A DNA stretch of 64,000 nt from Elusimicrobiota bacterium (GCA_016218495.1 JACRDU010000151.1:1-64000); one strand, 5' to 3'; positions 15,342-23,480 are shown, counted from the stretch's first letter. Translations and numbers: made by a program. The notes: generated by a model from the sequence alone, not told the origin.

Positions 15342-15835
15342 CGGTTCGTCACCAAGGTGTCGAGGCAGACGGGGCGCATCTGCGGCGAGACCGTGCAGGC
15401 GGTCAGCTTCTTGTAGGCGGTGGGGGGGCCCGAGGCCGCCAGGTTGGAATCCACATATGCGACGGCGACGGTCCTCGAGTAGCTCGGGAAGGCCCCCAGC
15501 GGCCGCCCGACCGGGTCCTGGGGCGGAGCCTCGGACCAGCCGTTGAAGTCGTCGATGTCGTCGAAGGTGGTCTTGTCGGCGGCGGTCTCCCCCGCGTCGA
15601 GGCCCAGGGCGCTCGGGGTCGCGATGGCGGCAGCTGGGGTCGGCGTCGCCTCGTCGAAGCGGCGCAGGCGGACCTCCTCGAGCAGCTCGACCGAGAGGTG
15701 GGTGGCCACGGCCACGCGCCGGGCGTTCTTGGCGGCCCTGATGGAGAGGACGAAGAGCGGCATCAGGGCGACCAGGGCCAGGGCCAGCACCACATAAGTG
15801 ACGCTGGCCTCGACCAGGATGAACCCCCGGTTCAT
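15338..15835 (-). CDS. Type IV prepilin/pseudopilin (PilV/GspI-like)
   Basis: This 165-residue prepilin starts at ATG 15835 (an ATGA overlap with the GspF gene). The N-terminus MNRGFILVEASVTYVVLALA shows a G/F cleavage site and mature Glu5, followed by the usual hydrophobic helix. The globular part contains two Cys near the C-terminus (ACTVSPQ, PVCLD). The long in-frame ORF upstream is antiphase shadow of gspF and was not used. Confidence 0.82.
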   Translation of the reverse strand: MNRGFILVEASVTYVVLALALVALMPLFVLSIRAAKNARRVAVATHLSVELLEEVRLRRFDEATPTPAAAIATPSALGLDAGETAADKTTFDDIDDFNGWSEAPPQDPVGRPLGAFPSYSRTVAVAYVDSNLAASGPPTAYKKLTACTVSPQMRPVCLDTLVTNR

Positions 15836-17064
15836 TGGATGGAGTTGCCGAGCTCGAAGATGGGCAGGAGCACGGCGACGGCGATGCCGGCCACGATGAC
15901 GCCCAGGCCGACGACGAGGATAGGCTCGAGGACGGCGAAGAGGTCCTTGATGGCCGAGTCGGTCTCGCGCTCGAAATAGAAGGAGAGCCGCTCGAGGGCT
16001 TCGGGCAGGGTCCCGGTCTTCTCGGCGTTGGCCACCATGTTCGTCACCATCTCGGGGAAGTAAGGGCTCTCGGCCAGGGCGGAGGCCAAGCCCCTGCCTT
16101 CGGACGCGGCCTTCTGGACTTTGGCGAGGATCTCGTGGAAGATCATGTTCCCGGAGGCGTGCTGCGACAGGTTGAGCGATTTGAGGATCGGGACCCCGGC
16201 GGCGACCAGCGAGGCGAGCGTGCGCAGGACGCGCGTCATGACGATGTTCCGGACCAAAGTGCCCGCTACGGGCAGGCGCAGCTGCAGGTCGTGCACCGTG
16301 CGCGTGTTGGACGGGGACGAGAGCCACATCCAGAAGTACCACCACGCGCCGCCGATGCCGAAGAGGTACAGGTACCAGACCGAGCGCAGGTGGGCGTTCG
16401 CCCCGAGGAGCATGCGGGTGGGCAGCGGCAGGTCCAGGTCGAACTGGGAGAAGACCTCGGCGAAGGTCGGTATGATGAAGAGCACGAGGAAGGCGACGAC
16501 GCAGAAGGCCACCAGGACCACGACGGAGGGGTAGAGCAGGGCGGAACGGACCTTGGACCTGAGGTCGATCCGGAACTGCAGGTGCTGGGCCAGGCGGTCG
16601 AGCATCTGGGCCATCTGCCCGGTGGCCTCGCCGGCGGACAAGAGGCTGACATAGACCTCGTCGAAGGCGTTGGGGAAGCGCGCGCAGGCCGCCGAGAGCG
16701 GCTGGCCGTGCTGGACGCTGCGCGCCACCTCGAGGACGACGGCCTTGAAGGTCGGGTCGCTCTGCTGGCGGCCCAGCGACTGGATGGACTCCATGAGCGG
16801 CAGGGCCGTGCGCACCATGATGGAGAGCTGGGTGGTGAAGAGCGCCACGAGCTGCAGGTCGACCGGGCGGCCTTTCGCCCCGGCCAGGTCCGCCACCGCC
16901 TGGGGCCCGGGCCTCGTGTCCGCGCCCGCCGCTTCCCGGGCGTCGACCAGGAACAGGCCCTGGGAGCGCAGGATGGAGGTCAGCTCCTTGAGGCCGGTGG
17001 CCGTGGAGACGCCGCTCGTCTTCTTGCCGGACGCGTCGAGCGCCTCGTAGCGGAACTCGGGCAT
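15832..17064 (-). CDS. Type II secretion/type IV pilus inner-membrane platform protein
   Basis: This 410-residue protein of the GspF/PilC family begins MPEFRYEALDASGKKTSG. Two T2SSF domains are separated by membrane helices (VVLVAFCVVAFLVLFIIPTF and, at the C-terminus, VGLGVIVAGIAVAVLLPIF). It forms the inner-membrane platform on which the ATPase acts to insert or remove pilins. The gene follows the ATPase gene after 3 bp. Confidence 0.92.
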   Translation of the reverse strand: MPEFRYEALDASGKKTSGVSTATGLKELTSILRSQGLFLVDAREAAGADTRPGPQAVADLAGAKGRPVDLQLVALFTTQLSIMVRTALPLMESIQSLGRQQSDPTFKAVVLEVARSVQHGQPLSAACARFPNAFDEVYVSLLSAGEATGQMAQMLDRLAQHLQFRIDLRSKVRSALLYPSVVVLVAFCVVAFLVLFIIPTFAEVFSQFDLDLPLPTRMLLGANAHLRSVWYLYLFGIGGAWWYFWMWLSSPSNTRTVHDLQLRLPVAGTLVRNIVMTRVLRTLASLVAAGVPILKSLNLSQHASGNMIFHEILAKVQKAASEGRGLASALAESPYFPEMVTNMVANAEKTGTLPEALERLSFYFERETDSAIKDLFAVLEPILVVGLGVIVAGIAVAVLLPIFELGNSIQ

Positions 17065-17067
17065 GGC

Positions 17068-18735
17068 CTATTCTTCGGACTCGCGGGTCACGCGCACGAC
17101 CTCGCCCAAAGAGGTCTCGCCCGCGGCGGCGCGCTGCAGGGCGTCGGCCTGCAGGGTGGCCATGCCGGCCTTGAGGCCCGCCTCGCGCAGCTCGTCGGCG
17201 GAGGCCCGCCTCAGGATGAGCTCGCGCGCCGCGCGGTCTCCGGCGAACCACTCGTGGATGGCGAAGCGGCCGGAATACCCCGTCTTGGCGCAGGCGTCGC
17301 AGCCGGGCGCGTCGAAGAAGGAGGCCCCCGCCGGCAGGGCGGCTCCCAGGGCCTCCCGTTCCTGCGCCGTAGGCCGGTGCGGCGCCTTGCAGCGGGGGCA
17401 CAGGCGCCGGACCAGGCGCTGGGCCATAACGCCGGCCAGGGCGGCCGAGATGAGGAAGGGCTCGACGCGCATGTTGAGCAGGCGATGGATGGCGGAGACG
17501 GCGTCGTTTGTGTGCAGGGTGGCGAAGACCAGGTGCCCGGTCAGCGCCGCCTGCATGGCGATCTCGGCGGTCTCCAGGTCGCGTATCTCGCCGACCAGGA
17601 CGATGTTGGGGTCCTGGCGCAGGATGGCCCGGAGGCCCGCCGCGAAGGTCATGCCGATCTTGGCGTGCGTCGCCACCTGGTTGATGCCGGCGATGCGGTA
17701 CTCGACCGGGTCCTCCAGGGTGACGATGTTGCGCTCCGGGGCGTTGAGCTCGGTCAGGGCCCCGTAGAGCGTGGTCGTCTTGCCGCTGCCCGTCGGACCG
17801 GTGACGAGGACGATGCCGTTGGGGCGGCGGATGGCGGCCGAGAAGGCTTTGAGGTTGCCCTCCGAGAGGCCGAGCTGGCCCAGGCGCTTGAGGGCCTTGG
17901 TGGAATCCAGGATGCGCATGACCACCTTCTCGCCGTAGATGGTCGGCAAGGTCGAGACGCGCACGTCGATCTTGCGGTCGCCGTACGGGAAGCTCAGATG
18001 GCCGTCCTGGGGGAGGCGCGACTCGGTGATGTCGAGCTTGGAGAGGATCTTGATGCGGGCGATGACGGCCGTCTCGGCTTCCTTGTCGTGTCCCCGGGCC
18101 TCTTGGAGCATCCCGTCCACGCGGTAGCGCACGCGCAGGCCCGTCTCGCCGGGCTCGAGGTGGATGTCGCTGGCGTTGCGCGACATGGCTTCCTGCAGGA
18201 GCAAGGTCACGCTGTCAACTATGGAACGCTCCTGATGCCGGGGAGGCGCGGCGCTCCCCGGTGCCGGTTTCGCGGACGGGGCCTCCCCCCCGTAGGACTC
18301 CTGGACGGCGCTGAAGAGGTTGGCGAGGGTGGTCATCACGGGGATGACGCGCAGCCCGGACTTCTGCTCGAGCTCTGCGATGGCCTCGAGGTCGATGGGG
18401 TTGACCATGCCGACGGTCAGGGCGTCGTCCGAGGAGTAGATGGGGACGGCCAGGAGGCGCCGGGCGACGATTTCCGGGACCAGGCGGGCCGCGTCGGGGT
18501 CCAGCATCCCCTCGAAGCTGGTGAAGTAGGGGATGCCCAGGCGCAGGCTCACGGCCTTGAGGATCTTCTCCTCCGTCGTATAGCCCAGGGCGACCAAGGA
18601 CTTGCTCAGGCTCTTCTGGTCGCCCTTGCACTCGCGCAGCGCGTGGGCCAGCTGCTCGGCGTCGATGACGCCGAGGTGGACGAGCGTCTCGCCCAAGGTC
18701 GAGCGGCGCGGGTCGAAGGGTCCGGCGGCCGTCAT
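17068..18735 (-). CDS. PilB/GspE-type assembly ATPase
   Basis: This 555-residue ATPase powers pilus or pseudopilus polymerisation. The N-terminal MshEN/T2SSE_N domain (about residues 1-150) is followed by the secretion ATPase core with Walker A GPTGSGKTTT, an Asp-box and Walker B region (VLVGEIRDLETAE) and His box. A C-terminal zinc-binding CPRC...CDAC motif is characteristic of PilB/GspE and absent from PilT. The start overlaps the upstream receiver gene as ATGA. Confidence 0.93.
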   Translation of the reverse strand: MTAAGPFDPRRSTLGETLVHLGVIDAEQLAHALRECKGDQKSLSKSLVALGYTTEEKILKAVSLRLGIPYFTSFEGMLDPDAARLVPEIVARRLLAVPIYSSDDALTVGMVNPIDLEAIAELEQKSGLRVIPVMTTLANLFSAVQESYGGEAPSAKPAPGSAAPPRHQERSIVDSVTLLLQEAMSRNASDIHLEPGETGLRVRYRVDGMLQEARGHDKEAETAVIARIKILSKLDITESRLPQDGHLSFPYGDRKIDVRVSTLPTIYGEKVVMRILDSTKALKRLGQLGLSEGNLKAFSAAIRRPNGIVLVTGPTGSGKTTTLYGALTELNAPERNIVTLEDPVEYRIAGINQVATHAKIGMTFAAGLRAILRQDPNIVLVGEIRDLETAEIAMQAALTGHLVFATLHTNDAVSAIHRLLNMRVEPFLISAALAGVMAQRLVRRLCPRCKAPHRPTAQEREALGAALPAGASFFDAPGCDACAKTGYSGRFAIHEWFAGDRAARELILRRASADELREAGLKAGMATLQADALQRAAAGETSLGEVVRVTRESEE

Positions 18736-19106
18736 ATCTTCCCCTGCGCCTTGAGCTCTGCGACCCGCTTGAGGAAGTCCGCGGGGAGGAAGGGCTTGAC
18801 CACGACCTCGTCGGCGCCCAAAGACAGGGCCAGAGTCCGCTTCTCGGCGCCCTCGTGGCTGGAGATCATGATGATGTAGGGCCGCTCGGCCTCCGCCTTG
18901 AGGGCCGCGAGCACGCCCGGCCCGTCCATCAGGGGCATCTCCCAGTCGAGGATGAGGAGGCTGGGGCGCCGGGCCTTCACGGCCGCGACGCCTTCCTCGC
19001 CGTTCTCGGCCGCGAAGACGGCGAAGCCCTGCTTCTTGAGGATGTGCTCCTCGATGCGGAGCAGGGTCCGGTCGTCGTCGCAGACCACGGCGGTGAGCGC
19101 GTTCAT
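18732..19106 (-). CDS. Stand-alone response-regulator receiver domain, first gene of pilus operon
   Basis: This 124-residue CheY-like receiver has the acidic pair CDDDR near residues 9-13, the phospho-acceptor Asp in LLILDWEMP (near residue 53), a conserved Ser/Thr in MISSHEG and Lys in VVKPF. It has no output domain. Because it heads the pilus assembly operon, it may control the machine directly or be a partner in a His-Asp relay. ATG 19106 was chosen because an ideal -35/-10 ends 7 nt before it. Confidence 0.88.
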   Translation of the reverse strand: MNALTAVVCDDDRTLLRIEEHILKKQGFAVFAAENGEEGVAAVKARRPSLLILDWEMPLMDGPGVLAALKAEAERPYIIMISSHEGAEKRTLALSLGADEVVVKPFLPADFLKRVAELKAQGKI

Positions 19107-19113
19107 TGACCGG

Positions 19114-19142
19114 ATGTTAGCCGATTTGCCCTCCCGCAACAA
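19114..19142 (-). promoter_or_regulatory. Likely leaderless promoter of the pilus operon
   Basis: On the minus strand TTGTTG (19137-19142) is followed after 17 bp by TAACAT (19114-19119), then 7 nt and the ATG at 19106. Initiation 6-7 nt after the -10 would give an mRNA beginning at the start codon. Confidence 0.55.
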
Positions 19143-19178
19143 TGGCGTCCGCGCGGTCAAAAGAGCCCCGTTCCGTGG

Positions 19179-19302
19179 CATAATAACGGCAGGTAAGTTC
19201 GAGCCCGGCGATGGACCCCGCAACAGAGAACTTCGTTCCCCACGCGAGAAGTCGCAGCTCTAAATCAAGGACTTACACGCCGCAGCTAAGGGTAAACGCA
19301 CA
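19179..19302 (+). promoter_or_regulatory. Promoter region and long 5' untranslated region of csp
   Basis: CATAAT (19179-19184) is a likely -10 with a poor -35. The distance to the csp ATG is about 115 nt. Long structured leaders are typical of cold-shock genes and often act as RNA thermometers. I did not fold this leader. An AAGGG lies 11 nt before the ATG. Confidence 0.4.
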
Positions 19303-19503
19303 ATGAAAGGCACAGTGAAGTGGTTCAACGACCAGAAGGGCTTCGGATTCATCACGCCGGAGGACGGGTCGAAGGACCTTTTCGTCCACCACACCTCCAT
19401 CATGGGCCAGGGCTTCAAGACCCTCGCCGAGAACCAGAAGGTGGAGTTCGACGTCGAGCAGTCCGAGAAAGGTCCCCGGGCGGCGAACGTAAAGCCTCTC
19501 TGA
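19303..19503 (+). CDS. csp: Cold-shock protein (CspA family)
   Basis: This 66-residue single cold-shock domain protein has RNP1 KGFGFI (residues 14-19) and RNP2-like DLFVHH (27-32). It binds single-stranded RNA/DNA and acts as an RNA chaperone. The length is standard. It is followed by a strong intrinsic terminator, so it is a monocistronic unit. Confidence 0.96.
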   Translation: MKGTVKWFNDQKGFGFITPEDGSKDLFVHHTSIMGQGFKTLAENQKVEFDVEQSEKGPRAANVKPL

Positions 19504-19525
19504 CCCGGTCGCGCCCTGCCGGCTG

Positions 19526-19561
19526 GGCCCCCCGGTTTCGGCCGGGGGGCCTCTCTTTTTA
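19526..19561 (+). terminator. Intrinsic terminator of csp
   Basis: A perfect 10-bp stem GGCCCCCCGG/CCGGGGGGCC (19526-19535 and 19542-19551) with a 6-nt loop is followed by TCTCTTTTTA. It is the clearest Rho-independent terminator on the plus strand of the window. Confidence 0.88.
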
Positions 19562-19574
19562 TTAGGATGCCGGC

Positions 19575-20096
19575 ATGAAGCTCCCCGAACCCAAGCTCCT
19601 CGTCGCCGGGGCCGCAGGGGCCGCCGCCGCCTTGGCGCTGGCCGCGGCCTGGAACTCAGCCTCCGGGCGCCGGACCGAGACCGCCGTCTACACCCTGGCC
19701 GTCCCCGCCGGGGCCGCCGCGCCCGCCGTTCCGGGCCCGGGCGCCGCCGCGCTCCCGGCCGCCCACCGCGCGGACGTCCTGTTCGAGTCCGGGCGCTTCG
19801 CGGAGGCCCTGCCCGTCTACCGGCAGGCCGTGGCCGAGGACCCGAAGGACGCCGACTCCTGGATGGACCTGGGGCTGACCCTGGCCCAGTTGGGCCGCGC
19901 CGAGGAGGCCATCGAGCCCCTGACGGCGGCCGCCCGCATCCAGCCGGGCTACCAGCGCGCCTGGCTCAGCCTGGGGTTCGTCCTCAAGGGAGCGGGCCGC
20001 GCCGACGAGGCGCGCGCCGCGCTGGCCAAGTGCATCGCCATCGACCCCAAGAGCGGGCAGGCTCAGGAAGCCAAGGCCATGCTCTCGGGGATCTAG
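19575..20096 (+). CDS. Membrane-anchored TPR protein
   Basis: The protein has 173 residues. The N-terminus has an Ala-rich hydrophobic segment (residues 10-26) that acts as an anchor or signal. Three TPR-like units follow (GRFAEALPVYRQAVAEDPKD, ADSWMDLGLTLAQLGRAEEA, AWLSLGFVLKGAGRADEARA). It is a scaffold of unknown partner. It is convergent with, and directly abuts, the next minus-strand gene. Confidence 0.78.
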   Translation: MKLPEPKLLVAGAAGAAAALALAAAWNSASGRRTETAVYTLAVPAGAAAPAVPGPGAAALPAAHRADVLFESGRFAEALPVYRQAVAEDPKDADSWMDLGLTLAQLGRAEEAIEPLTAAARIQPGYQRAWLSLGFVLKGAGRADEARAALAKCIAIDPKSGQAQEAKAMLSGI

Positions 20097-20465
20097 TCAG
20101 CGCTTCTTCTTCGGCTTGTCGGCGAAGCCTTCGAGCTCGGAGGCCAGGTTCTTGAGGCCCGCCGCCAGGCGCTTGGCGAAGTCCGAGGCCGCCTCGCTGC
20201 CGGCGGACTTCCCGGTCTTGGCGACCTTCTCGGCCTGGCGCACGAACGCCTCCCCTTCCTCGCTCGAGCGGGCGGCCGCCGCGGCCTCGGCGAGCTTGTG
20301 GGCCGCGCCGCGGATGGACACCGTGATCTGCTCGATGCCCTCGCGGAACTCGGGGCGTGTGACGGCGGCGCCGACGGCCTCCTCGAAACGGCGGCCTAGT
20401 TCGGCCACCTCCCGGATGAGGGCGTCCCGGGGGTCGGTCCTGCGTCCGTGGGTCTTGCGGGGCAT
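20097..20465 (-). CDS. Small Lys/Arg-flanked helical protein, unknown function
   Basis: This 122-residue protein is predicted all helical, with basic ends (MPRKTHGRRTDPR and KPKKKR). It contains long Ala/Glu-rich amphipathic stretches. I recognise no domain. The basic tails suggest nucleic-acid or membrane-surface binding. It follows the gene ending at 20477 by 11 bp and probably shares the HemQ transcript. Confidence 0.6.
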   Translation of the reverse strand: MPRKTHGRRTDPRDALIREVAELGRRFEEAVGAAVTRPEFREGIEQITVSIRGAAHKLAEAAAAARSSEEGEAFVRQAEKVAKTGKSAGSEAASDFAKRLAAGLKNLASELEGFADKPKKKR

Positions 20466-20476
20466 GGTTCCTCCTG

Positions 20477-20893
20477 CTATCCGACCTCTTCCAGGGCGAC
20501 GGCCGTGAAGCGCCCGGAAGAAGGCGGCGGTGTCGACGGGTTGAGCGGCGGCTTGTGCTTGGCGACCAGGGCTCCGGCGATGTCCTTGAGGTCGTCGAGG
20601 GAGTCGCCGTCCCAGCCGGCGACGTAGTCGAAGTAGACGTCCTTGGCGGCCTTGAAGAGGTCCTCGGAGGCGGGGCGCAGGTTGCCCATCATGTGCTGGC
20701 CGAGGGCGTCGTAGACGGTGCCGCCGGCGTCGGGCAGCGCGAGCCCGACGAAGAGGACGCGCGGCTGCAGCTTCTCGTCGAAGGTCACGAACTCGTAGAC
20801 GCCGGGCTTGCGCGGCGCGTGGTTGGGCAGCGCGTCGGGCTTGAAGCGGAAGCAGCGCTCCGACATCGTCAGCTTGAAGGTCCGCGCGCTCAC
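20477..20893 (-). CDS. Uncharacterised protein linked to HemQ, GIY-YIG-like N-terminal strand
   Basis: The protein has 138 residues and starts at GTG 20893, which overlaps the HemQ stop as GTGA. The segment KPGVYEFVTFDEKLQPRVLF resembles the GVYxF...LYVG strand of GIY-YIG-type folds, but the catalytic Arg/Glu pattern is not clear. The C-terminus is Pro/Ser-rich. Translational coupling to HemQ suggests a related role, though none is known to me. Confidence 0.6.
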   Translation of the reverse strand: MSARTFKLTMSERCFRFKPDALPNHAPRKPGVYEFVTFDEKLQPRVLFVGLALPDAGGTVYDALGQHMMGNLRPASEDLFKAAKDVYFDYVAGWDGDSLDDLKDIAGALVAKHKPPLNPSTPPPSSGRFTAVALEEVG

Positions 20894-21657
20894 AGCTGGC
20901 TCTGCCACAGGGCCTTGCCGACGAAGAACGGGCCCATGTGGGCGATGTAGGTGGAGGTCTGCACGGTCTTGCGCATCCGCTCGACCAGGGCCGAGAGCGG
21001 GTGGAGGCGCTTGCCCAGGAGGCCGATGACGAAGTCGTGGTCGTCCTTGTCGAGGCCGTGGCAGGCCAGGCGGATGTCGTGGGCCAGGTCCGCCTCGCCA
21101 TAGGAGTGCCCGATCATGCCGTGCTCGCGCAGGATGGCCTTCTGCTCGTCGGGGGGGAGCTTCGCGAAGTCCCCGCTGCGGCGCACCGGGTACCACACGG
21201 CCCAGGGCCAGGCCGGCTCGAGCGCGTTGCGGCGCATCTTGTGGATGAGCCAGTCCTCGAGGTTGGGCTCGTGGCCGAGCGCGTAGGTGCGGCCGAACAT
21301 GGCGAACTCCGGCTTGAGCGAGAGCGAGGCGAACGGCTCCTTGAGCAGGAACGGGCGCACCGTCTCGACGAAGTGGGCCTCGTCTTTGGAGAAGCTCAGC
21401 AGGGCCACGCCCTGCGGGTCGTTGAGGTCGGCGTAGAGCACGGACTCGAAGCCGGCGTGCTGCAGCGCGCGCACGAGGACGGAGGCGTCCTTGGCCCCGC
21501 CGAAGGCCAAGAGCTGCATGAAGAGGCGCTCGTCGAGCGTCTGCGGCGCGCCGTTCCTGGGCGCGCCCTTCTCGCTGAGGTCGGGCCGTTCGGCCGGGGG
21601 GCGGCCTCCGGCGGGGGCGGCTCCGGGGTGCGCGGCGGGATGCTGGGGATGGGACAT
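20890..21657 (-). CDS. hemQ: HemQ-like coproheme decarboxylase (chlorite dismutase family)
   Basis: This 255-residue protein is of the chlorite-dismutase superfamily. In the coproporphyrin-dependent haem pathway HemQ decarboxylates coproheme to haem b. The C-terminal half has the family blocks AVWYPVRRSGDFAKLP and EHGMIGHSYG, with the likely axial His in the region, then DDHDFVIGLL. ATG 21657 has AGAGGAGA 5 nt upstream; GTG 21672 is an alternative that overlaps the upstream stop. The Pro/Ala/Gly-rich N-terminal extension of about 40 residues is unusual. hemB and hemL lie 13 kb away. Confidence 0.85.
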   Translation of the reverse strand: MSHPQHPAAHPGAAPAGGRPPAERPDLSEKGAPRNGAPQTLDERLFMQLLAFGGAKDASVLVRALQHAGFESVLYADLNDPQGVALLSFSKDEAHFVETVRPFLLKEPFASLSLKPEFAMFGRTYALGHEPNLEDWLIHKMRRNALEPAWPWAVWYPVRRSGDFAKLPPDEQKAILREHGMIGHSYGEADLAHDIRLACHGLDKDDHDFVIGLLGKRLHPLSALVERMRKTVQTSTYIAHMGPFFVGKALWQSQL

Positions 21658-21668
21658 GGGTTCTCCTC

Positions 21669-22037
21669 TCACGGCCTCGGGCTGGCGGCGAGCAGCGCCC
21701 AGCCGACGAGGAACAGGACGCCTCCGAAAGGGGTGACGATGCCGAGCTTGCGCGCTCCGGTGAGGCTCAAGAGATAGAGGCTCCCCGAGAAGAGCAGGAT
21801 GCCGGCCAGGAAGCAGGAGCCCGCGGCGGAGGGCAGGCGTCCCGGCCAGCGCTCCATGAGCCAGGCGGCCGCGATGAGCCCCAGCGCGTGATAGGCCTGA
21901 TAGCGCACGCCGGTCTCGAAGACGGCCAGCATCTCGGGCGAGAGCCGGGCCTTGAGGCCGTGTGCGGCGAAGGCGCCCAGCGCCACGGCTGCGAACATCA
22001 GCGCGGCTCCGGCGCGCGCGAGGAGGGCGGCGTCCAT
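21669..22037 (-). CDS. DUF423 membrane protein (YwdK type)
   Basis: This 122-residue protein has four membrane helices and the DUF423 hallmarks GAFAAHGLK near residue 22, VRYQAYHALGL near 44 and GSLYLLSLTG...GIVTPFGG in the last third. The function of the family is unknown. A TATAAT (22044-22049, minus strand) ends 6 nt before the ATG, so a leaderless transcript is possible besides read-through from the ferredoxin gene 7 bp upstream. Confidence 0.9.
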   Translation of the reverse strand: MDAALLARAGAALMFAAVALGAFAAHGLKARLSPEMLAVFETGVRYQAYHALGLIAAAWLMERWPGRLPSAAGSCFLAGILLFSGSLYLLSLTGARKLGIVTPFGGVLFLVGWALLAASPRP

Positions 22038-22044
22038 GGGGCGA

Positions 22045-22341
22045 TTATAGGTCTTTGGCGAGGCGCTCGACGAGGGCGGGGGCGTCCTCGGGGGTGAGGC
22101 CGCAGAACCATTCCCCGTCCGGGTACAGGAAGGCGTTGGGCCCCTTCTCGCACAGGTCCAGGCAGCCGGAGCGGGCGATGCGCACACCCTGCAGGCCGTG
22201 GGCCCGCGCGGCGTCCTTGACGGCCTTAAGGATGTCGAAGCCAGCGCGGCCCTTGTCGGCGCAGGCGACCCGGCCCTCGGCGTCGCGCGAATGGGTGCAG
22301 ACGAAGAGGGACCTCTTGAAGGGGACGGGGCGCTTGTCCAT
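22045..22341 (-). CDS. Thioredoxin-like [2Fe-2S] ferredoxin
   Basis: This 98-residue protein of the thioredoxin-like ferredoxin fold has probable cluster ligands C15 in LFVCTHSRD, a second Cys in VACADKG, and the pair in SGCLDLCEKGP. Such proteins carry electrons in the cytoplasm. It heads the operon with DUF423 and HemQ, so it may serve the haem pathway; this is inference. Confidence 0.87.
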   Translation of the reverse strand: MDKRPVPFKRSLFVCTHSRDAEGRVACADKGRAGFDILKAVKDAARAHGLQGVRIARSGCLDLCEKGPNAFLYPDGEWFCGLTPEDAPALVERLAKDL

Positions 22342-22344
22342 AGG

Positions 22345-22353
22345 TATATTGTA
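22345..22353. promoter_or_regulatory. Overlapping divergent -10 boxes
   Basis: TATATT on the plus strand (22345-22350) and TACAAT on the minus strand (22348-22353) overlap by 3 bp. Each ends exactly 6 nt from its own ATG (22357 and 22341). -35 boxes are weak. A single site thus seems to start two leaderless transcripts in opposite directions. Confidence 0.5.
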
Positions 22354-22356
22354 CCA

Positions 22357-23409
22357 ATGCCGTCCCTGCTCCTGGCGCTCCTGCTCTCTGCCCTGCCCGC
22401 CCGCGCGGCCTCCGTCGAAGAGGAGATGGCGGGCGTGGTGGACCTCTTCTACGGCCTGCGCTTCGAGGAGGCTCTCGCCGCCGCCCGCGCTGCCGAGGCG
22501 GCCCATCCGGGCCACCCGGCCGGCCCGTTCTATGCCGGCGTGGTGCGCTTCCAGCAGTTCGTGGCCGGCGACGCCCTCTCCGAAGAGGAGTTCTCCGCCT
22601 TCGAGGCCGAGAGCCGGCGGGCCGAGGCGGCCGCCGAGGCCTGGGTCTCGAGCCAGGCCGCGGTGGGGCACTATTACCTCGGCGCCGCCCACGGCTTCCG
22701 CGCCCGCGGCCTCGTCGCCCGCAAGAGCTGGATGTCGGCCGTCGGCAGCGCGCGGCGCGGGGCCAAGCACCTCAAGAAGGCCCTGGCCCTCGACCCCGCC
22801 CTGCTGGACGCCCGGCTGGGGCTGGGGATGTACGAGTACTACATAGCCCGCGCGCCGCTCCTGGCCCGCCCCCTGGCCTTCGCGATGATGGGGCTCTGGG
22901 GGGACCGGGACGCGGGGCTGGCCCACCTGCGCGCCGTCGCCGAGCACGGCGGGGCGGCGCGCATGGAGGCGCGCTCCGTCCTGTCGGCCATCTACGCCTC
23001 GGACCCGGAGGGCCGCTGGGACGAGGCCGAGGCCCTGCTCGGGCCGCTGATGGAGCGTTATCCTGGCAACCCGCTCTACCGCCTGCGCCGCGCCTATGTC
23101 GCTTTGCGCCGCGGGGCGTTCCTCGACGCCGCGCGCTTCGCCGACCCCGGCGGGGCGTGGCTGCAGTCGGTGCCGGCGGGCATGAGGGAGCGGGCCCGGG
23201 CCGCCGCGCTCTACCGGGCTGCCGAGGGGGCGCTCCTGGCCGGGGACGCGGCGGCGGCGCGGGGGCATCTGGCCGCCCTCGCCGGGCTGCCGCTCCCGGA
23301 CGGGCTGGCGCCGTGGGTGGAGCGCCGGCGCGCGGAGGCGGAGGCCGGGAAGGCGGCGGACGCGGCGGTCTGGCCGCAGGTCTGGCCGCTGACGGGGACG
23401 CCGGACTAG
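22357..23409 (+). CDS. Secreted TPR-like protein
   Basis: This 350-residue exported protein has the signal peptide MPSLLLALLLSALPARAA. The mature part is helical with TPR-like periodicity (GLRFEEALAAARAAEAAHPG, GAKHLKKALALDPALLDARL, DEAEALLGPLMERYPGNPL). It contains a conserved-looking GMYEYYIA stretch near residue 157. It probably scaffolds an envelope complex. The ATG is chosen from the signal peptide and the -10 located 6 nt upstream. Confidence 0.78.
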   Translation: MPSLLLALLLSALPARAASVEEEMAGVVDLFYGLRFEEALAAARAAEAAHPGHPAGPFYAGVVRFQQFVAGDALSEEEFSAFEAESRRAEAAAEAWVSSQAAVGHYYLGAAHGFRARGLVARKSWMSAVGSARRGAKHLKKALALDPALLDARLGLGMYEYYIARAPLLARPLAFAMMGLWGDRDAGLAHLRAVAEHGGAARMEARSVLSAIYASDPEGRWDEAEALLGPLMERYPGNPLYRLRRAYVALRRGAFLDAARFADPGGAWLQSVPAGMRERARAAALYRAAEGALLAGDAAAARGHLAALAGLPLPDGLAPWVERRRAEAEAGKAADAAVWPQVWPLTGTPD

Positions 23410-23480
23410 GCCCAAAGCCTGTCGTTCCGTAGAACCGACGACCCAGGCCGAATCAGGATGCCGTCGCTATCCTTGATGTC

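Noticed and set aside
15835-18879. 1014-codon open frame on the plus strand through the pilus operon
   Set aside because: It is antisense to clear gspE, gspF and prepilin genes, has no recognisable domain and reflects the scarcity of stop codons in GC-rich DNA. The same holds for the long frames at 7614-10262 (-), 33975-36737 (-), 45608-47956 (+) and 24207-25952 (+).
19185-19302. Named riboswitch in the csp leader
   Set aside because: No known riboswitch consensus was recognised. A thermosensor-type leader is the more usual explanation for cold-shock genes.
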